DNA from: Scleromatobacter sp038243995
Lineage (GTDB): Bacteria; Pseudomonadota; Gammaproteobacteria; Burkholderiales; Burkholderiaceae_C
Direction of reading: 5' to 3'
Assembly: GCA_038243995.1 (NCBI GenBank)
Contig: JBBRTV010000006.1
Coordinates: 123,401-187,400, forward strand
Length of the DNA: 64,000 nucleotides
Shown here: piece after piece, positions 44,309 to 53,755 of the stretch
Layout: every line of letters starts with the position of its first letter
Numbering within the stretch: position 1 is the first letter of the stretch
The notes under the pieces: model-generated
Databases searched by the model: none
Seen by the model: only the letters and a program-made list of their open reading frames with translations
What the model was told of the DNA's origin: nothing
Position numbers and translations under genes: made by a program

Positions 44309-46285
44309 GTGCCCACTGTTTCAATTGCGCGGAATTGCCGCGTTCTGGTCGCGCTGGCCTGCGTGATTTCCGCGCCGCTCGGCCGCGAGGTGCGGGCTGC
44401 GGCCGCCTTTCCCGATGGTTCGGCGCATGTCGCCGTGCGCACCGGCGCGGCAGCGCCGCCCGCCATCGCGTCGGCCGCCGTACGCGGACTGATCGTGCGC
44501 CTGCGCGACGCGCCGGATCACGCCGCGGCGCAAGGGGTCGAGACAAATCGACGCCGCGCGTCACTGGCGCGCTCCGACGCGCGCTGGCGTGCGCTGCTGA
44601 AATCCAGCGGCCTGGGCGGCGAACCTGGCCTGCGGCTGGAACCCGTCGGGCGCAATGCCTGGCGGATCGTTTTCGACCGCGCCCACTCGCGCGCCGACGT
44701 CTCGAAGTGGGTGACCGCGCTCGACAGGAATCCGGACGTGCAGTGGGTCGTGCCGAACGAGCGCGAGACCGCGCTGCAGGCGTCCGCCGTCGTTCCCGAC
44801 GATCCCGCGTTCGGCTCGCTCGCGAGCCAATGGTGGCTGCTGCCCGCAGGCGGCAGCAATTCGAACGCGCTGTCCGCGCGGCTGCGCGGCGTTCCCGGGT
44901 TCCAGACCGCCTGGGCCCGCACGACCGGCAGCGCGGGGACCGTCGTCGCGGTGCTCGACTCGGGCTTGACGACCCACCCCGATCTCGACGCCAGCCGCCT
45001 CCTGCCCGGCTACGACATGGTCTCGGACTGGGACGCGGCGACCGGTCGCGGCTACGCCAACGACGGCGACGGACGTGACGCGGATCCGACCGACCCCGGC
45101 GACTGGGTCGACGCCGCCGACCTGGCGGCCGATCCGCAGCGCTACTCCGGTTGCACTGCCCAGACCAGCGACTGGCACGGCACGGCTGTCACCGGGTTCG
45201 TCGCGGCCATGACCGACAACGGCCTCGGCGTCGCCGGCGCCACCTGGGCGACTCGCGTCTTGCCCGTTCGCGTGGCGGGCAAGTGCGGAGCGGAAGTGGC
45301 CGACATCGTCGACGGCATGCGTTGGGCCGCGGGCCTGCAGGTCTGTCGCACTTACGCGGCGGCGGGGGACGCATCGCAGGGCTGCGCGCAATGGGCGCCG
45401 ATCAACCCGGCCCCCGCGCGCATCGTCAACATCAGCTTCGGCGGCACGTCCGCCTGCAACGCGGCCTACCAGGATGCGATCGACGAACTGCACGCACTGG
45501 GCGTCGTCGTCGTCGCGGCCGCCGGCAACGGGCATGGCGCGCCCACCCGACCCGCGAGCTGCGCGGGCGTCATCGGCGTCGCGGCACTGAACCGGGACGG
45601 TTTCAAGGCGGTCTATTCGAACTTCGGCGCCGCGCTGAAGATCGCCACCGTCGGCGGAGACGACAACGAGGGTGCCTGGGGCCCGGTGCTGGCGGACAGC
45701 GGCCTGCAGTCGCTCGGCAACGACGGCAGCACCGTCCCCGGCTCGCCGACCTACCCCCATCACTACGGGACGAGTTTCGCCGCGCCTGTCGTGGCCGGTG
45801 TGGCCGCGCTGATGCTCGCCGCCGATCCGTCACTCGGCGCCGACGCGCTGATCGCGGGCTTGCAGGCGAGCGCGCGTCCGCACGTCACCTCGCCCACCCT
45901 GCCGGCGTGCAGCGCGACCGATCCCGGCCGCTGCATCTGCTCCACGGCGAGCTGCGGCGCCGGCATCCTGGACGCCGACCAGGCCGTGGCCTACGCCCAG
46001 GCCCATGCGCAGGGCGTGTCTTACGTCCGGCCGACCTGGCCGACCGAGGTGATCGCCAATGCCGAGGTGACGCAGGCCGTCGCGCTCGGGGCGGACCTGG
46101 CCGGCACCGGCGGGGGCGATTCGTCCGCCGGAACGCCGGGTGGCAGCGCCGGCTCGACGGGATCGGGAACCGGCGGCGGAGCGTTCGATGCGTTGGAGCT
46201 GATTGCGCTGGCGGCCTGCGCCGCGCTGCTCTCGGGCCCGCGCCCTTTCAGAGCGATGAACTCGCCCCGACCGGGCAGGCGCTGA
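44309..46285 (+). CDS. Subtilisin-like S8 protease with GlyGly-CTERM tail, copy 2
   Basis: The 658-residue protease begins at a GTG after GGAGGG. It has a signal peptide, propeptide (about 45-150) and S8 domain with Asp (AVLDSGLTTHPDL), His (DWHGTAVTG) and Ser (GTSFAAPVVAGVAAL). The CICSTASCGAGI motif matches copy 1. A Gly/Ser/Thr linker replaces the PKD-like domain. The tail is SGTGGG, a hydrophobic helix (LIALAACAALLS) and basic residues up to RRR-like PGRR, again GlyGly-CTERM in form, though the Pro/Arg stretch is longer than usual. The 3' end overlaps the convergent SPOR gene by 38 bp. Confidence 0.9.
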   Translation: MPTVSIARNCRVLVALACVISAPLGREVRAAAAFPDGSAHVAVRTGAAAPPAIASAAVRGLIVRLRDAPDHAAAQGVETNRRRASLARSDARWRALLKSSGLGGEPGLRLEPVGRNAWRIVFDRAHSRADVSKWVTALDRNPDVQWVVPNERETALQASAVVPDDPAFGSLASQWWLLPAGGSNSNALSARLRGVPGFQTAWARTTGSAGTVVAVLDSGLTTHPDLDASRLLPGYDMVSDWDAATGRGYANDGDGRDADPTDPGDWVDAADLAADPQRYSGCTAQTSDWHGTAVTGFVAAMTDNGLGVAGATWATRVLPVRVAGKCGAEVADIVDGMRWAAGLQVCRTYAAAGDASQGCAQWAPINPAPARIVNISFGGTSACNAAYQDAIDELHALGVVVVAAAGNGHGAPTRPASCAGVIGVAALNRDGFKAVYSNFGAALKIATVGGDDNEGAWGPVLADSGLQSLGNDGSTVPGSPTYPHHYGTSFAAPVVAGVAALMLAADPSLGADALIAGLQASARPHVTSPTLPACSATDPGRCICSTASCGAGILDADQAVAYAQAHAQGVSYVRPTWPTEVIANAEVTQAVALGADLAGTGGGDSSAGTPGGSAGSTGSGTGGGAFDALELIALAACAALLSGPRPFRAMNSPRPGRR

Positions 46286-47021
46286 AGCGTTGATCGCCGA
46301 CGGCGCCGCGCCAGCGGTCGCCGTTCGCGCGCACCTGCAGGCGGCGCACGACGGTAGGTCTCGCCGTCTCGACGACGCGTGCCGTGTGCACGCCGCGCCG
46401 GGTCAGTTCGTCCAGTCGGGTGCCGGCGTCCGTCGCGGTCTGGAAACCGCCCAGCGACAGGCCCGGATCCAGGCCGGGCGGCGCGCTGACGCGCTCGAAC
46501 CGGAGCCCCAGGCGCTTCAGCTCGTCGGCCTTGTGCTGCCACTGTTGCGCATCCGCATAGCGGCCCATGTAGACGATCCAGCGGCCCGGTCGCTGCTGGC
46601 GACGCTCCGCGATCGCCTCGGCCGGCACCCCGGCCTGCGCGAGCGCCTGCGTCAGGGTGAGCCACTGCGCCGACGACAGCGGACCGGATTCGACGCAGAC
46701 CGCTTCGGTCGCCGCGATCTTGTGCGCCAGCGCGCCGTTGGGGTCGACATTGCCGGTGGGCGTCCTGGCGGCCGACGACGCGACGGCCGCCGGCCCGGGC
46801 GCCACACGGTCGAGCGGCGGCTGGAATCCCGACGTGCTGGAACTGGGGGGCGCGGGCGACGCGGGGGGCAGGTCGGGCAGCACCTGGATCGCGTCCGGTG
46901 CGACCTGGCGGTCGATGCGCTGCGGTTCGCGATCGGCCTGCAGCGAGCGCGGGTCCGACCGCATCCAGAAGAACAGGGCTGCGTTGAGCAGCAGGAAGAA
47001 CGCCACCAGGCCGCGCAACAT
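46248..47021 (-). CDS. SPOR-domain membrane protein
   Basis: The 257-residue protein has one N-terminal membrane helix (MLRGLVAFFLLLNAALFFW), a Pro/Ser-rich linker and a C-terminal SPOR domain (about 120-230: CVESGPLSSAQW, WIVYMGRYADAQQ, RGVHTARVVE) that binds denuded glycan at the division site. The ATG at 47021 begins at the membrane helix; the frame is open upstream. In relatives this gene follows birA and coaX. Here birA is present and coaX is replaced by a 56-codon ORF. Its stop lies 38 bp inside the end of the opposite protease gene. Confidence 0.85.
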   Translation of the reverse strand: MLRGLVAFFLLLNAALFFWMRSDPRSLQADREPQRIDRQVAPDAIQVLPDLPPASPAPPSSSTSGFQPPLDRVAPGPAAVASSAARTPTGNVDPNGALAHKIAATEAVCVESGPLSSAQWLTLTQALAQAGVPAEAIAERRQQRPGRWIVYMGRYADAQQWQHKADELKRLGLRFERVSAPPGLDPGLSLGGFQTATDAGTRLDELTRRGVHTARVVETARPTVVRRLQVRANGDRWRGAVGDQRFSACPVGASSSL

Positions 47022-47025
47022 GGGC

Positions 47026-47196
47026 TCAGCGACCTCGTGGACGCAAGGGGGATGGGGGCGTGGCCACCTGGATCCGGCGCAGGCTGCGAAACGCCGCCTG
47101 TCGACGCGCCGCCGGAGCGGGCGTGCCGTCGGGCGAGGTGGCACGGGAGGATTTGCGCAGGCTGCTGTAGGCCATCATCGAGGTGGTGGGGCGCAT
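47026..47196 (-). CDS. Small ORF between birA and the SPOR gene
   Basis: This 56-residue frame starts with an ATG that shares one base with the birA stop (TGATG arrangement) and ends 4 bp before the SPOR gene's ATG. It fits exactly between its neighbours, as a coupled operon gene would. The product is basic and Ser/Arg/Pro-rich (MRPTTSMMAYSSLRKSSRAT at the start) and matches no family I know. It has no likeness to CoaX, the protein usually encoded here. It may be translated, or only bridge translation between the two genes. Confidence 0.4.
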   Translation of the reverse strand: MRPTTSMMAYSSLRKSSRATSPDGTPAPAARRQAAFRSLRRIQVATPPSPLRPRGR

Positions 47197-48086
47197 CAGT
47201 TACCAGCCGCCAGCCGCACGCTGACCTCGCCGCTCACCACGCGACGCGTCTGGCCGCCCACCGAGATCTTGAGCGCGCCGTCGGTGTCGACCCCGGCGGC
47301 GAGGCCTGCGGCGGTCGCGGCATCGTTGGTCGTCACCGCGCGCCCGCGCAGCACGTCGCGCCGCGCATAGTCTTCGACCAGCGGTTCGAAACCGTCGCGG
47401 TCGAAAGCGAGGAGCGCGCCCGCGAGCGGCACCGCCAGCCGGGCCAGCGCGTCCTGGGCACTGGCTTCGGGCCAGATCTCGACCAGGCTTGCCGTGGCGT
47501 AGTCGGCCTCGACCATGCGCTGCGATCCGACGTTGATGCCGATGCCGATCACGGCGACGCGGCGCGCGCCGACCGCCACGGACTCGATGAGGATGCCGCC
47601 GAGCTTGCGGCCGATGGGCGACGCGTCCGCGGCCTCGGCGCTCGCGCGCAGCATGAGGTCGTTCGGCCATTTGAGGCCCAGGCGCCTGCCGTTTGGTTCC
47701 AGCGCGTCGACGACCGCCAGTCCGACGGCGAGCGACAGTCCGGACCAGTCGGTGCGCTGCAGCGGCAGCGCCAGCGAGAACGTCAGCGAGGCGCCGGGCG
47801 TGGCATGCCAGCGGCGCCCGAGACGCCCGCGGCCAGCCGTCTGGTGCGTGGCGACCAGCAATTGCGGGAACAGGTCGTCGGAGCGGCCTTCATTGCGGGC
47901 CTGCTGGACGCGCGAAGCCCGGCGCAACCGGTCGGTCAGCTCGCTGTTGGTCGAATCGAGCCGTTCGACGACCTCGATCGACAGCCCTGGCAGGAGGGGG
48001 ACGAGCGCCTGCCACAATGCCTCCGCGCCCCAGTTCGGGCGCGCGGCGCCTGCCGGATGGCGGTGGGAGGCCGAGGTATCTGTCAT
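47196..48086 (-). CDS. birA: Biotin-[acetyl-CoA-carboxylase] ligase
   Basis: The 296-residue protein has the BPL catalytic domain: ERLDSTNSE, the biotinyl-AMP loop GRGRLGRRW, LTFSLALPL, LKWPNDLM with the catalytic Lys, GILIES and GIGINV. A small SH3-like C-terminal domain follows. The N-terminal winged-helix of E. coli BirA is absent, so it is a ligase without repressor function. It attaches biotin to the carrier protein of acetyl-CoA carboxylase. The ATG at 48086 is favoured because the conserved region begins soon after. Confidence 0.93.
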   Translation of the reverse strand: MTDTSASHRHPAGAARPNWGAEALWQALVPLLPGLSIEVVERLDSTNSELTDRLRRASRVQQARNEGRSDDLFPQLLVATHQTAGRGRLGRRWHATPGASLTFSLALPLQRTDWSGLSLAVGLAVVDALEPNGRRLGLKWPNDLMLRASAEAADASPIGRKLGGILIESVAVGARRVAVIGIGINVGSQRMVEADYATASLVEIWPEASAQDALARLAVPLAGALLAFDRDGFEPLVEDYARRDVLRGRAVTTNDAATAAGLAAGVDTDGALKISVGGQTRRVVSGEVSVRLAAGN

Positions 48087-48213
48087 GGGATAAACGAAAA
48101 AGGAGACATTGACTGCGTTCAGCGATTCCAGCCGGCGAGCAGGCACGGCCGATGCACGGCCGCTTCGACGCGCCCGGCGAGCGGGCGCGCGGCACTCGGG
48201 TTGCGACCGTCGT

Positions 48214-48699
48214 TCACCGCTTCGGAGACAGCATGGTGCCACGACATCCGCGCGTTCCGCAGCGGCATTCGAAGCGTTTCTTGAGCGCCGGCGTGTAGCG
48301 TTCGTCGATCACGAGCCCGTAGTCGTAGAACAGTTCCTCGCCTTCCTTGATCGCGCGCCTGGCCCTGATGAAGATGCGACCGTCGATCTCGTCGGCGATG
48401 CAGTTCGGGCTGCAGGCGTGGTTGATCCAGCGCGCCGCATTGCCGCCGACGTTGGCGTCGATCACGCAGTCTTCGTCGATGTGGAAGTAGAACGTGTGGT
48501 CGGGTTGCGACGGATCGTGGGGGTGGCGATCGAGCGCCTGCGGCCAGGTGATGCGCTCGCCCACGTACTCGATGAGCACCTCGCCCTTCGCGAGGGCGCG
48601 GGCGGCGAATACGCCCTTGCCGTGCACGCCGCTTCGGCGCACCTGGATTCGACGACCGCCCGGAACGATATGGTTTTGCGCTTGCAGCTTCGACGTCAT
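48214..48699 (-). CDS. SET-domain protein (lysine methyltransferase-like)
   Basis: The 161-residue protein is a compact SET domain: RRSGVHGKGVFAARALAKGE, the SAM-binding and pseudoknot NHACSPNC, EELFYDYGL with the active Tyr, and a post-SET CRCGTRGCRG cysteine cluster. It probably methylates a lysine of a basic protein. The window also encodes H1-like and other lysine-rich proteins, which are possible substrates by inference only. An ATG three codons earlier (48708) is equally possible. It is divergent from topB. Confidence 0.9.
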   Translation of the reverse strand: MTSKLQAQNHIVPGGRRIQVRRSGVHGKGVFAARALAKGEVLIEYVGERITWPQALDRHPHDPSQPDHTFYFHIDEDCVIDANVGGNAARWINHACSPNCIADEIDGRIFIRARRAIKEGEELFYDYGLVIDERYTPALKKRFECRCGTRGCRGTMLSPKR

Positions 48700-48808
48700 T
48701 CGGTACATTGAAATTGTGGGCGCGCGCGTGTACGTAGGTGCAGGCGCGCGCGAGAGATGCATTTTAGGCAGGGCTTTCCGACAGCCCCGGCCGCTCCAAG
48801 GTAAATAA

Positions 48809-51394
48809 ATGACAAAGTCACTCATCATTGCGGAAAAGCCCAGCGTAGCGCAGGACATCGTCCGTGCGCTGACGCCCACCGCAGGCAAGTTCGAAAAATT
48901 CGCCGATCACTTCGAGAACGACCGCTACGTGGTCACGTCGGCCGTCGGTCACCTGGTCGAAATCAAGGCGCCGGAGGAATACGACGTCAAGCGCGGCAAG
49001 TGGAGCTTCGCGAACCTGCCCGTGATCCCGCCGCATTTCGACCTCGCGCCGATCGACAAGGCGAAGACGCGGCTGAACGCCGTCGTCAAGCTCGTTCGCC
49101 GCAAGGACGTGACCGACCTCATCAACGCCTGCGACGCCGGCCGCGAAGGCGAGTTGATCTTCCGTCTCATCGCGCAGTACGCCGAGCCGGCGCGCGGCGC
49201 GCTCGACAAGCCCGTGCGCCGCCTGTGGCTGCAGAGCATGACGCCGCAGGCGATCCGGGACGGCTTCGAACGTCTGCGCACCGACGAGCAGATGCAGGGC
49301 CTGGCCGCCGCGGCACGCAGCCGTTCCGAGGCCGACTGGCTGGTCGGCATCAACGGCACGCGCGCCATGACGGCCTTCAATTCGCGCGACGGCGGCTTTT
49401 TCCTGACCACCGTCGGTCGCGTGCAGACGCCGACGTTGTCGATCGTCGTCGAGCGCGAGGAGAAGATCCGCAAGCACGTCTCGCGCGAGTACTGGGAAAT
49501 CAAGGCGAGCTTCGCCGCGCAGGCCGGTCTTTACGACGCGAAGTGGATCGACCCCGCGTTCAAGAAGGACGAGGATCCCGATCGCCGCGCCGACCGCGTC
49601 TGGACGGAGGCGCAGGCCCGGGCCGTCGCCGACGCGGTGCGCGGCCAGCCCGGCAAGGTCACCGAGGAGGCCAAGCCCAGTACGTCGGCCAGCCCGTTGC
49701 TGTACGACCTGACCAGCCTGCAGCGCGAGGCCAACGGCCGCTTCGGCTTCTCGGCGAAGACCACGCTGTCGCTCGCGCAGGCGTTGTACGAAAAGCACAA
49801 GGTGCTGACCTATCCGCGGACGGACTCGCGCGCGCTGCCGGAAGACTACCTGCCGGTCGTCAAGGACACGCTGAAGATGCTGTCCACCGAAGACCTGCCG
49901 GGCCCGCTGCGCGAGCTCGGGCCCCACGCGGCGAAGGCGCTGAAGGAGGGCTACGTCAAGCCCACGAAGCGCGTGTTCGACAACGCCAAGATCTCGGATC
50001 ACTTCGCGATCATCCCGACGCTGCAGGCCCCCAAGTCGCTGTCCGACATCGAGGCCAAGCTCTACGACCTCGTCGTCAAGCGCTTCATCGCCGTGTTCTA
50101 CCCGAGCGCCGAATACCAGGTCACGACACGCTTGACCCAGGTCGCGGAGCACCGCTTCCAGACCAACGGCAAGGTGCTCGTGAATCCGGGCTGGCTGGCC
50201 GTGTACGGCAAGGAGGCGCAGGACGACGACGCGATGCTGGTGCCGGTGGTGGCCGGCGAGACGGTGCGCAACGAGACGATCGATGCGGTCGGCCAGAAGA
50301 CGCGTCCGCCCGCGCGCTACAACGAAGGCACGTTGCTGTCGGCGATGGAAGGTGCGGGCAAGCTGATCGATGACGACGAGTTCCGCGAGGCGATGTCCGA
50401 AAAAGGCCTCGGAACTCCGGCGACCCGCGCACAGGTGATCGAAGGCCTCATCCTCGAAAAGTACATGCTGCGCGAGGGGCGCGACCTGATCCCCACGGCC
50501 AAGGCGTTCCAGCTGATGACGCTGCTGCGCGGCCTCGGCGTCGAAGACCTGACGCGTCCGGACCTGACCGGAAACTGGGAGTTCAAGCTGATCGAGATGG
50601 AGCACGGCCGGCTCTCCCGCGACGCCTTCATGGCCGACATCGCACAGATGGCCGAGCGCATCGTCAAGAAGGCCAAGGAGTACGACCGCGACACGATTCC
50701 GGGCGACTACGCGACGCTGTCGTCGCCGTGCCCGAACTGCGGCGGCATCGTCAAGGAGAACTATCGCCGCTTCACCTGCACCGGACCGAAGGGCGACGGA
50801 CAGGGCGCGTGCGAGTTCTCGATCACCAAGATCCCGGGCGGCCGTGCGTTCGAGACGGCCGAGGCCGATGCGTTCCTGCGCGACAAGAAGATCGGCCCGC
50901 TGGAAGGCTTCCGCTCCAAGGCCGGCTGGCCGTTCACCGCGGAGCTGAAGCTGGCCTTCGACGACGAGATCAAGAACTGGAAGCTCGAGTTCGACTTCGG
51001 CGAGGACGCCAAGGGCGAGGGCGACGGCGAGCCTGTCAGCTTCGAGGGCCAGGAGTCGCTCGGCCCCTGCCCGAAGGACAAGGGCCGCGTGTTCGAGCAC
51101 GGCAACTCCTACGTCTGCGAGCATGCCGTCGGCGCGCACGTCACCTGCGACTTCAAGAGCGGCAAGATCATCCTGCAGCAACCGGTCTCGCACGAGAACA
51201 TGCAGAAGCTGCTCGCGACGGGCAAGACCGACCTGATGGAGAACTTCGTCTCCAACAAGACCCGCCGCAAGTTCAAGGCCTTCCTCGCCTACGACAAGAA
51301 GGAGGGCAAGGTGAACTTCGAGTTCGAGCCGCGCGCAGCAAAGGTGCCGGCGGCCAAGAAGACCGCCGCGAAGAACAAGACCGCGCAGGAGTGA
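48809..51394 (+). CDS. topB: DNA topoisomerase III
   Basis: The 861-residue type IA topoisomerase has a TOPRIM start (SLIIAEKPSVAQDIVRALTP), the acidic metal triad in NACDAGREGELIFR and the active-site Tyr in LTYPRTDSRALP. GTPATRAQVIEGL and a C-terminal zinc-binding segment (CPNCGGIVKENYRRFTCTG) follow. The last 100 residues include a second Cys-containing repeat and a Lys-rich tail. It is a chromosomal decatenase of the size usual in betaproteobacteria. Nothing suggests an integrative-element copy. Confidence 0.96.
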   Translation: MTKSLIIAEKPSVAQDIVRALTPTAGKFEKFADHFENDRYVVTSAVGHLVEIKAPEEYDVKRGKWSFANLPVIPPHFDLAPIDKAKTRLNAVVKLVRRKDVTDLINACDAGREGELIFRLIAQYAEPARGALDKPVRRLWLQSMTPQAIRDGFERLRTDEQMQGLAAAARSRSEADWLVGINGTRAMTAFNSRDGGFFLTTVGRVQTPTLSIVVEREEKIRKHVSREYWEIKASFAAQAGLYDAKWIDPAFKKDEDPDRRADRVWTEAQARAVADAVRGQPGKVTEEAKPSTSASPLLYDLTSLQREANGRFGFSAKTTLSLAQALYEKHKVLTYPRTDSRALPEDYLPVVKDTLKMLSTEDLPGPLRELGPHAAKALKEGYVKPTKRVFDNAKISDHFAIIPTLQAPKSLSDIEAKLYDLVVKRFIAVFYPSAEYQVTTRLTQVAEHRFQTNGKVLVNPGWLAVYGKEAQDDDAMLVPVVAGETVRNETIDAVGQKTRPPARYNEGTLLSAMEGAGKLIDDDEFREAMSEKGLGTPATRAQVIEGLILEKYMLREGRDLIPTAKAFQLMTLLRGLGVEDLTRPDLTGNWEFKLIEMEHGRLSRDAFMADIAQMAERIVKKAKEYDRDTIPGDYATLSSPCPNCGGIVKENYRRFTCTGPKGDGQGACEFSITKIPGGRAFETAEADAFLRDKKIGPLEGFRSKAGWPFTAELKLAFDDEIKNWKLEFDFGEDAKGEGDGEPVSFEGQESLGPCPKDKGRVFEHGNSYVCEHAVGAHVTCDFKSGKIILQQPVSHENMQKLLATGKTDLMENFVSNKTRRKFKAFLAYDKKEGKVNFEFEPRAAKVPAAKKTAAKNKTAQE

Positions 51395-51437
51395 CTGTCA
51401 GCCCGGCGCGCGACGCCTCGCGGCCGGGCCCTGTCGC

Positions 51438-52079
51438 TCAGTAGAGTGCCGCGACGCCGACGCCGAAATGGTCTGCCGTGATCGACCCGCCGCCGGGCAG
51501 GAGGTAGCGTTCGACGACGTAGCGTCCTTCGAGCGCGACATGCGGTGCCAGGAACCAGTCGGCCATCACCAGCACGCCGGGGGTCGCGCTGATGCCGTCC
51601 GCCGTGTCGTCGCCCGCGCCGCTGAAGCGCAGGCGCGCCGGGTAGCGCACGCCGGCGCCGACCCGCAGCGAGTCGTTCATCGGATACAGCAGCGTGGCCT
51701 CCAGGGGAAAGCGCGTGAAGCGCTCGGTGCCGCCGCTCGAGTTGCTTGCCTGCGCGGTGTGCACGCCCAGCGTCAGGCGCAGCGTGAGTCCGTTGCCGGC
51801 GAGTGGGAATTCGGCGCCGCCGAAGAGCTCGTAGCGCGCCCCCGGATCGAAGGTGACCGAGCTGCCGTCCGGATTGATGGCGGCCGCCGTGTCCTGGCCG
51901 ACGCTGCCCGTCAGCAACGCGCCGACCACCGGGCGGATCTTGCCCGGCGCGGCCGAATTGGAGGCGGGCGTCGTCGCCGCGGGCGCGTTGTCGACTGCGG
52001 CGCGCGCGGTCGCGATGCAGGCAAGGCCGGCGATCAGCAGGCTGGTCGTGAGCGTCGACGACTGGACTCGGATTTTCAT
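51438..52079 (-). CDS. Outer-membrane beta-barrel protein
   Basis: The 213-residue exported protein has a signal peptide ending ARA, a short Ala/Thr-rich spacer, then alternating amphipathic strands with aromatic ends (FTRFPLEATLLYPMNDSLRV, PHVALEGRYVVERYLL) and a terminal GVGVAALY that fits an outer-membrane insertion signal. It resembles small OmpW/OmpA-like 8-stranded barrels. No family is certain. It is convergent with topB. Confidence 0.7.
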   Translation of the reverse strand: MKIRVQSSTLTTSLLIAGLACIATARAAVDNAPAATTPASNSAAPGKIRPVVGALLTGSVGQDTAAAINPDGSSVTFDPGARYELFGGAEFPLAGNGLTLRLTLGVHTAQASNSSGGTERFTRFPLEATLLYPMNDSLRVGAGVRYPARLRFSGAGDDTADGISATPGVLVMADWFLAPHVALEGRYVVERYLLPGGGSITADHFGVGVAALY

Positions 52080-52299
52080 GAAGGCACTTTCTCGGGCTCG
52101 TGGCGGCGGCATCGACCGCGTCGGATGGGCGTGCGCACGCGCGGTGGACACACGGGCCGGAAAGGTCGGGTCGGAGGTCGAGTGCGGTCTCCAGCGCGCC
52201 CTGGGCAGGGCGTGCGGACACAGCGGTAGTCTCGACGGGGCGTCGCGCCGGCGGCAGGTCTGCGATCTTAACCAAGGGCGGCTGAAGCACAATCGGGGC

Positions 52300-53592
52300 A
52301 TGACCGAGATGGATGTCACTGCCTACATGGACGGCCTGGGTGCCGCCGCGCGCGCCGCCGCGGCCCGGATGGCGGCGTCGCCGCGCGCCCGCCGCGATGC
52401 CGCGTTGCGGGCCCTGGCCGGCCGGCTGCGCGATGCCGGCGCCGCGCTCGACGCCGGGAACGCGCAAGACCTGGCCGCCGCCGCGCAGGCCGGACTCGCC
52501 GGCCCGCTGCGCGACCGGCTCGTGCTCGACGCCCACGCGCTCGACACCGTCATCGCCGGCTGCCTGCAACTTGCCGAGATGCCCGACCCGATCGGCGAAA
52601 TCACCGGCGTGACGCAGCGCCCCAGCGGCATCCGCGTGGGTCGCATGCGCGTGCCCCTGGGCGTGTTCGGAATGATCTACGAGAGCCGACCCAACGTCAC
52701 GATCGAGGCCGCCTCGCTGGCGATCAAGAGCGGCAACGCGTGCATCCTGCGCGGCGGCTCGGAAGCCATCCGCTCGAACGTCGCGCTGTGGCGCTGCGTG
52801 CAGCGCGCCCTCGCCGACGCCGGCCTGCCCGAAACCGCGGTGCAACTCGTCGAGACGACCGACCGGGCTGCGGTCGGCCGCCTGATCGCCATGCCGGAGT
52901 TCGTCGACGTGATCATCCCGCGCGGCGGCAAGGGCTTGATCGAGCGCGTGTCGCGCGATGCCCGCGTGCCCGTGATCAAGCACCTCGACGGCAACTGCCA
53001 CACCTACGTGGACGAGCAGGTCGACCTCGAACTCGCGCTGCGCGTGACCGACAACGCCAAGACACAGAAGTACAGCCCGTGCAATGCGACGGAGTCGCTG
53101 CTCGTGCACTCCGCGCAGGCCGCCGCGTTCCTGCCGCGCATCGGTGCGATCTTCGCGACCAAGGGTGTCGAGATGCGCTGCGACGCGCGTTCGCTCGCGG
53201 TGCTGGCCACGGCGGCGGGCCTGGGCGACGCCCGCCTCGTGCCGGCACGCGAAAGCGACTGGGGCGAGGAATACCTGGCGCCCATCATCAGCGTCGCGAT
53301 CGTCGATTCGGTCGACGAGGCCATCGCGCACATCAACCGCCACGGCTCGCATCACACCGATGCGATCCTGACCACGAATCACCCGAACGCGATGCGGTTC
53401 CTGCGCGAGGTCGATTCGGCGAGCGTGATGGTCAATGCCAGCACGCGTTTCGCGGACGGCTTCGAGTACGGGCTCGGCGCCGAGATCGGCATCTCGACGG
53501 ACAAATTCCACGCTCGCGGGCCGGTCGGCCTCGAGGGGCTGACCTCGCAGAAGTGGATCGTGCTGGGCGAAGGCGAGACGCGCGGAAACTGA
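52300..53592 (+). CDS. proA: Gamma-glutamyl phosphate reductase
   Basis: The 430-residue enzyme has the aldehyde-dehydrogenase fold with the ProA signatures VPLGVFGMIYESRPNVT, ACILRGGSEAIRSN, IPRGGKGLIERV and PVIKHLDGNCHTYVD, and the catalytic Cys in YSPCNATESLL. It reduces gamma-glutamyl phosphate in proline synthesis. proB is not adjacent. The core ends at TSQKWIVLGEG. It is divergent from the barrel-protein gene, with a 220-bp gap. Confidence 0.96.
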   Translation: MTEMDVTAYMDGLGAAARAAAARMAASPRARRDAALRALAGRLRDAGAALDAGNAQDLAAAAQAGLAGPLRDRLVLDAHALDTVIAGCLQLAEMPDPIGEITGVTQRPSGIRVGRMRVPLGVFGMIYESRPNVTIEAASLAIKSGNACILRGGSEAIRSNVALWRCVQRALADAGLPETAVQLVETTDRAAVGRLIAMPEFVDVIIPRGGKGLIERVSRDARVPVIKHLDGNCHTYVDEQVDLELALRVTDNAKTQKYSPCNATESLLVHSAQAAAFLPRIGAIFATKGVEMRCDARSLAVLATAAGLGDARLVPARESDWGEEYLAPIISVAIVDSVDEAIAHINRHGSHHTDAILTTNHPNAMRFLREVDSASVMVNASTRFADGFEYGLGAEIGISTDKFHARGPVGLEGLTSQKWIVLGEGETRGN

Positions 53593-53755
53593 GAACCTGT
53601 GAACGGAACCGTCATGCCCGCTCGTGCCGTCCAAAGACGCCCGCTCGTCGTTGCAAATGCTCGCCATGAGCACCGCCATGGGTCGCATTTGCGCCTGGAT
53701 CGGACGCCTTTGGACGACCCGCTCGGGCGCGCCGGTTTCATTCGCAGGTTCTGAG

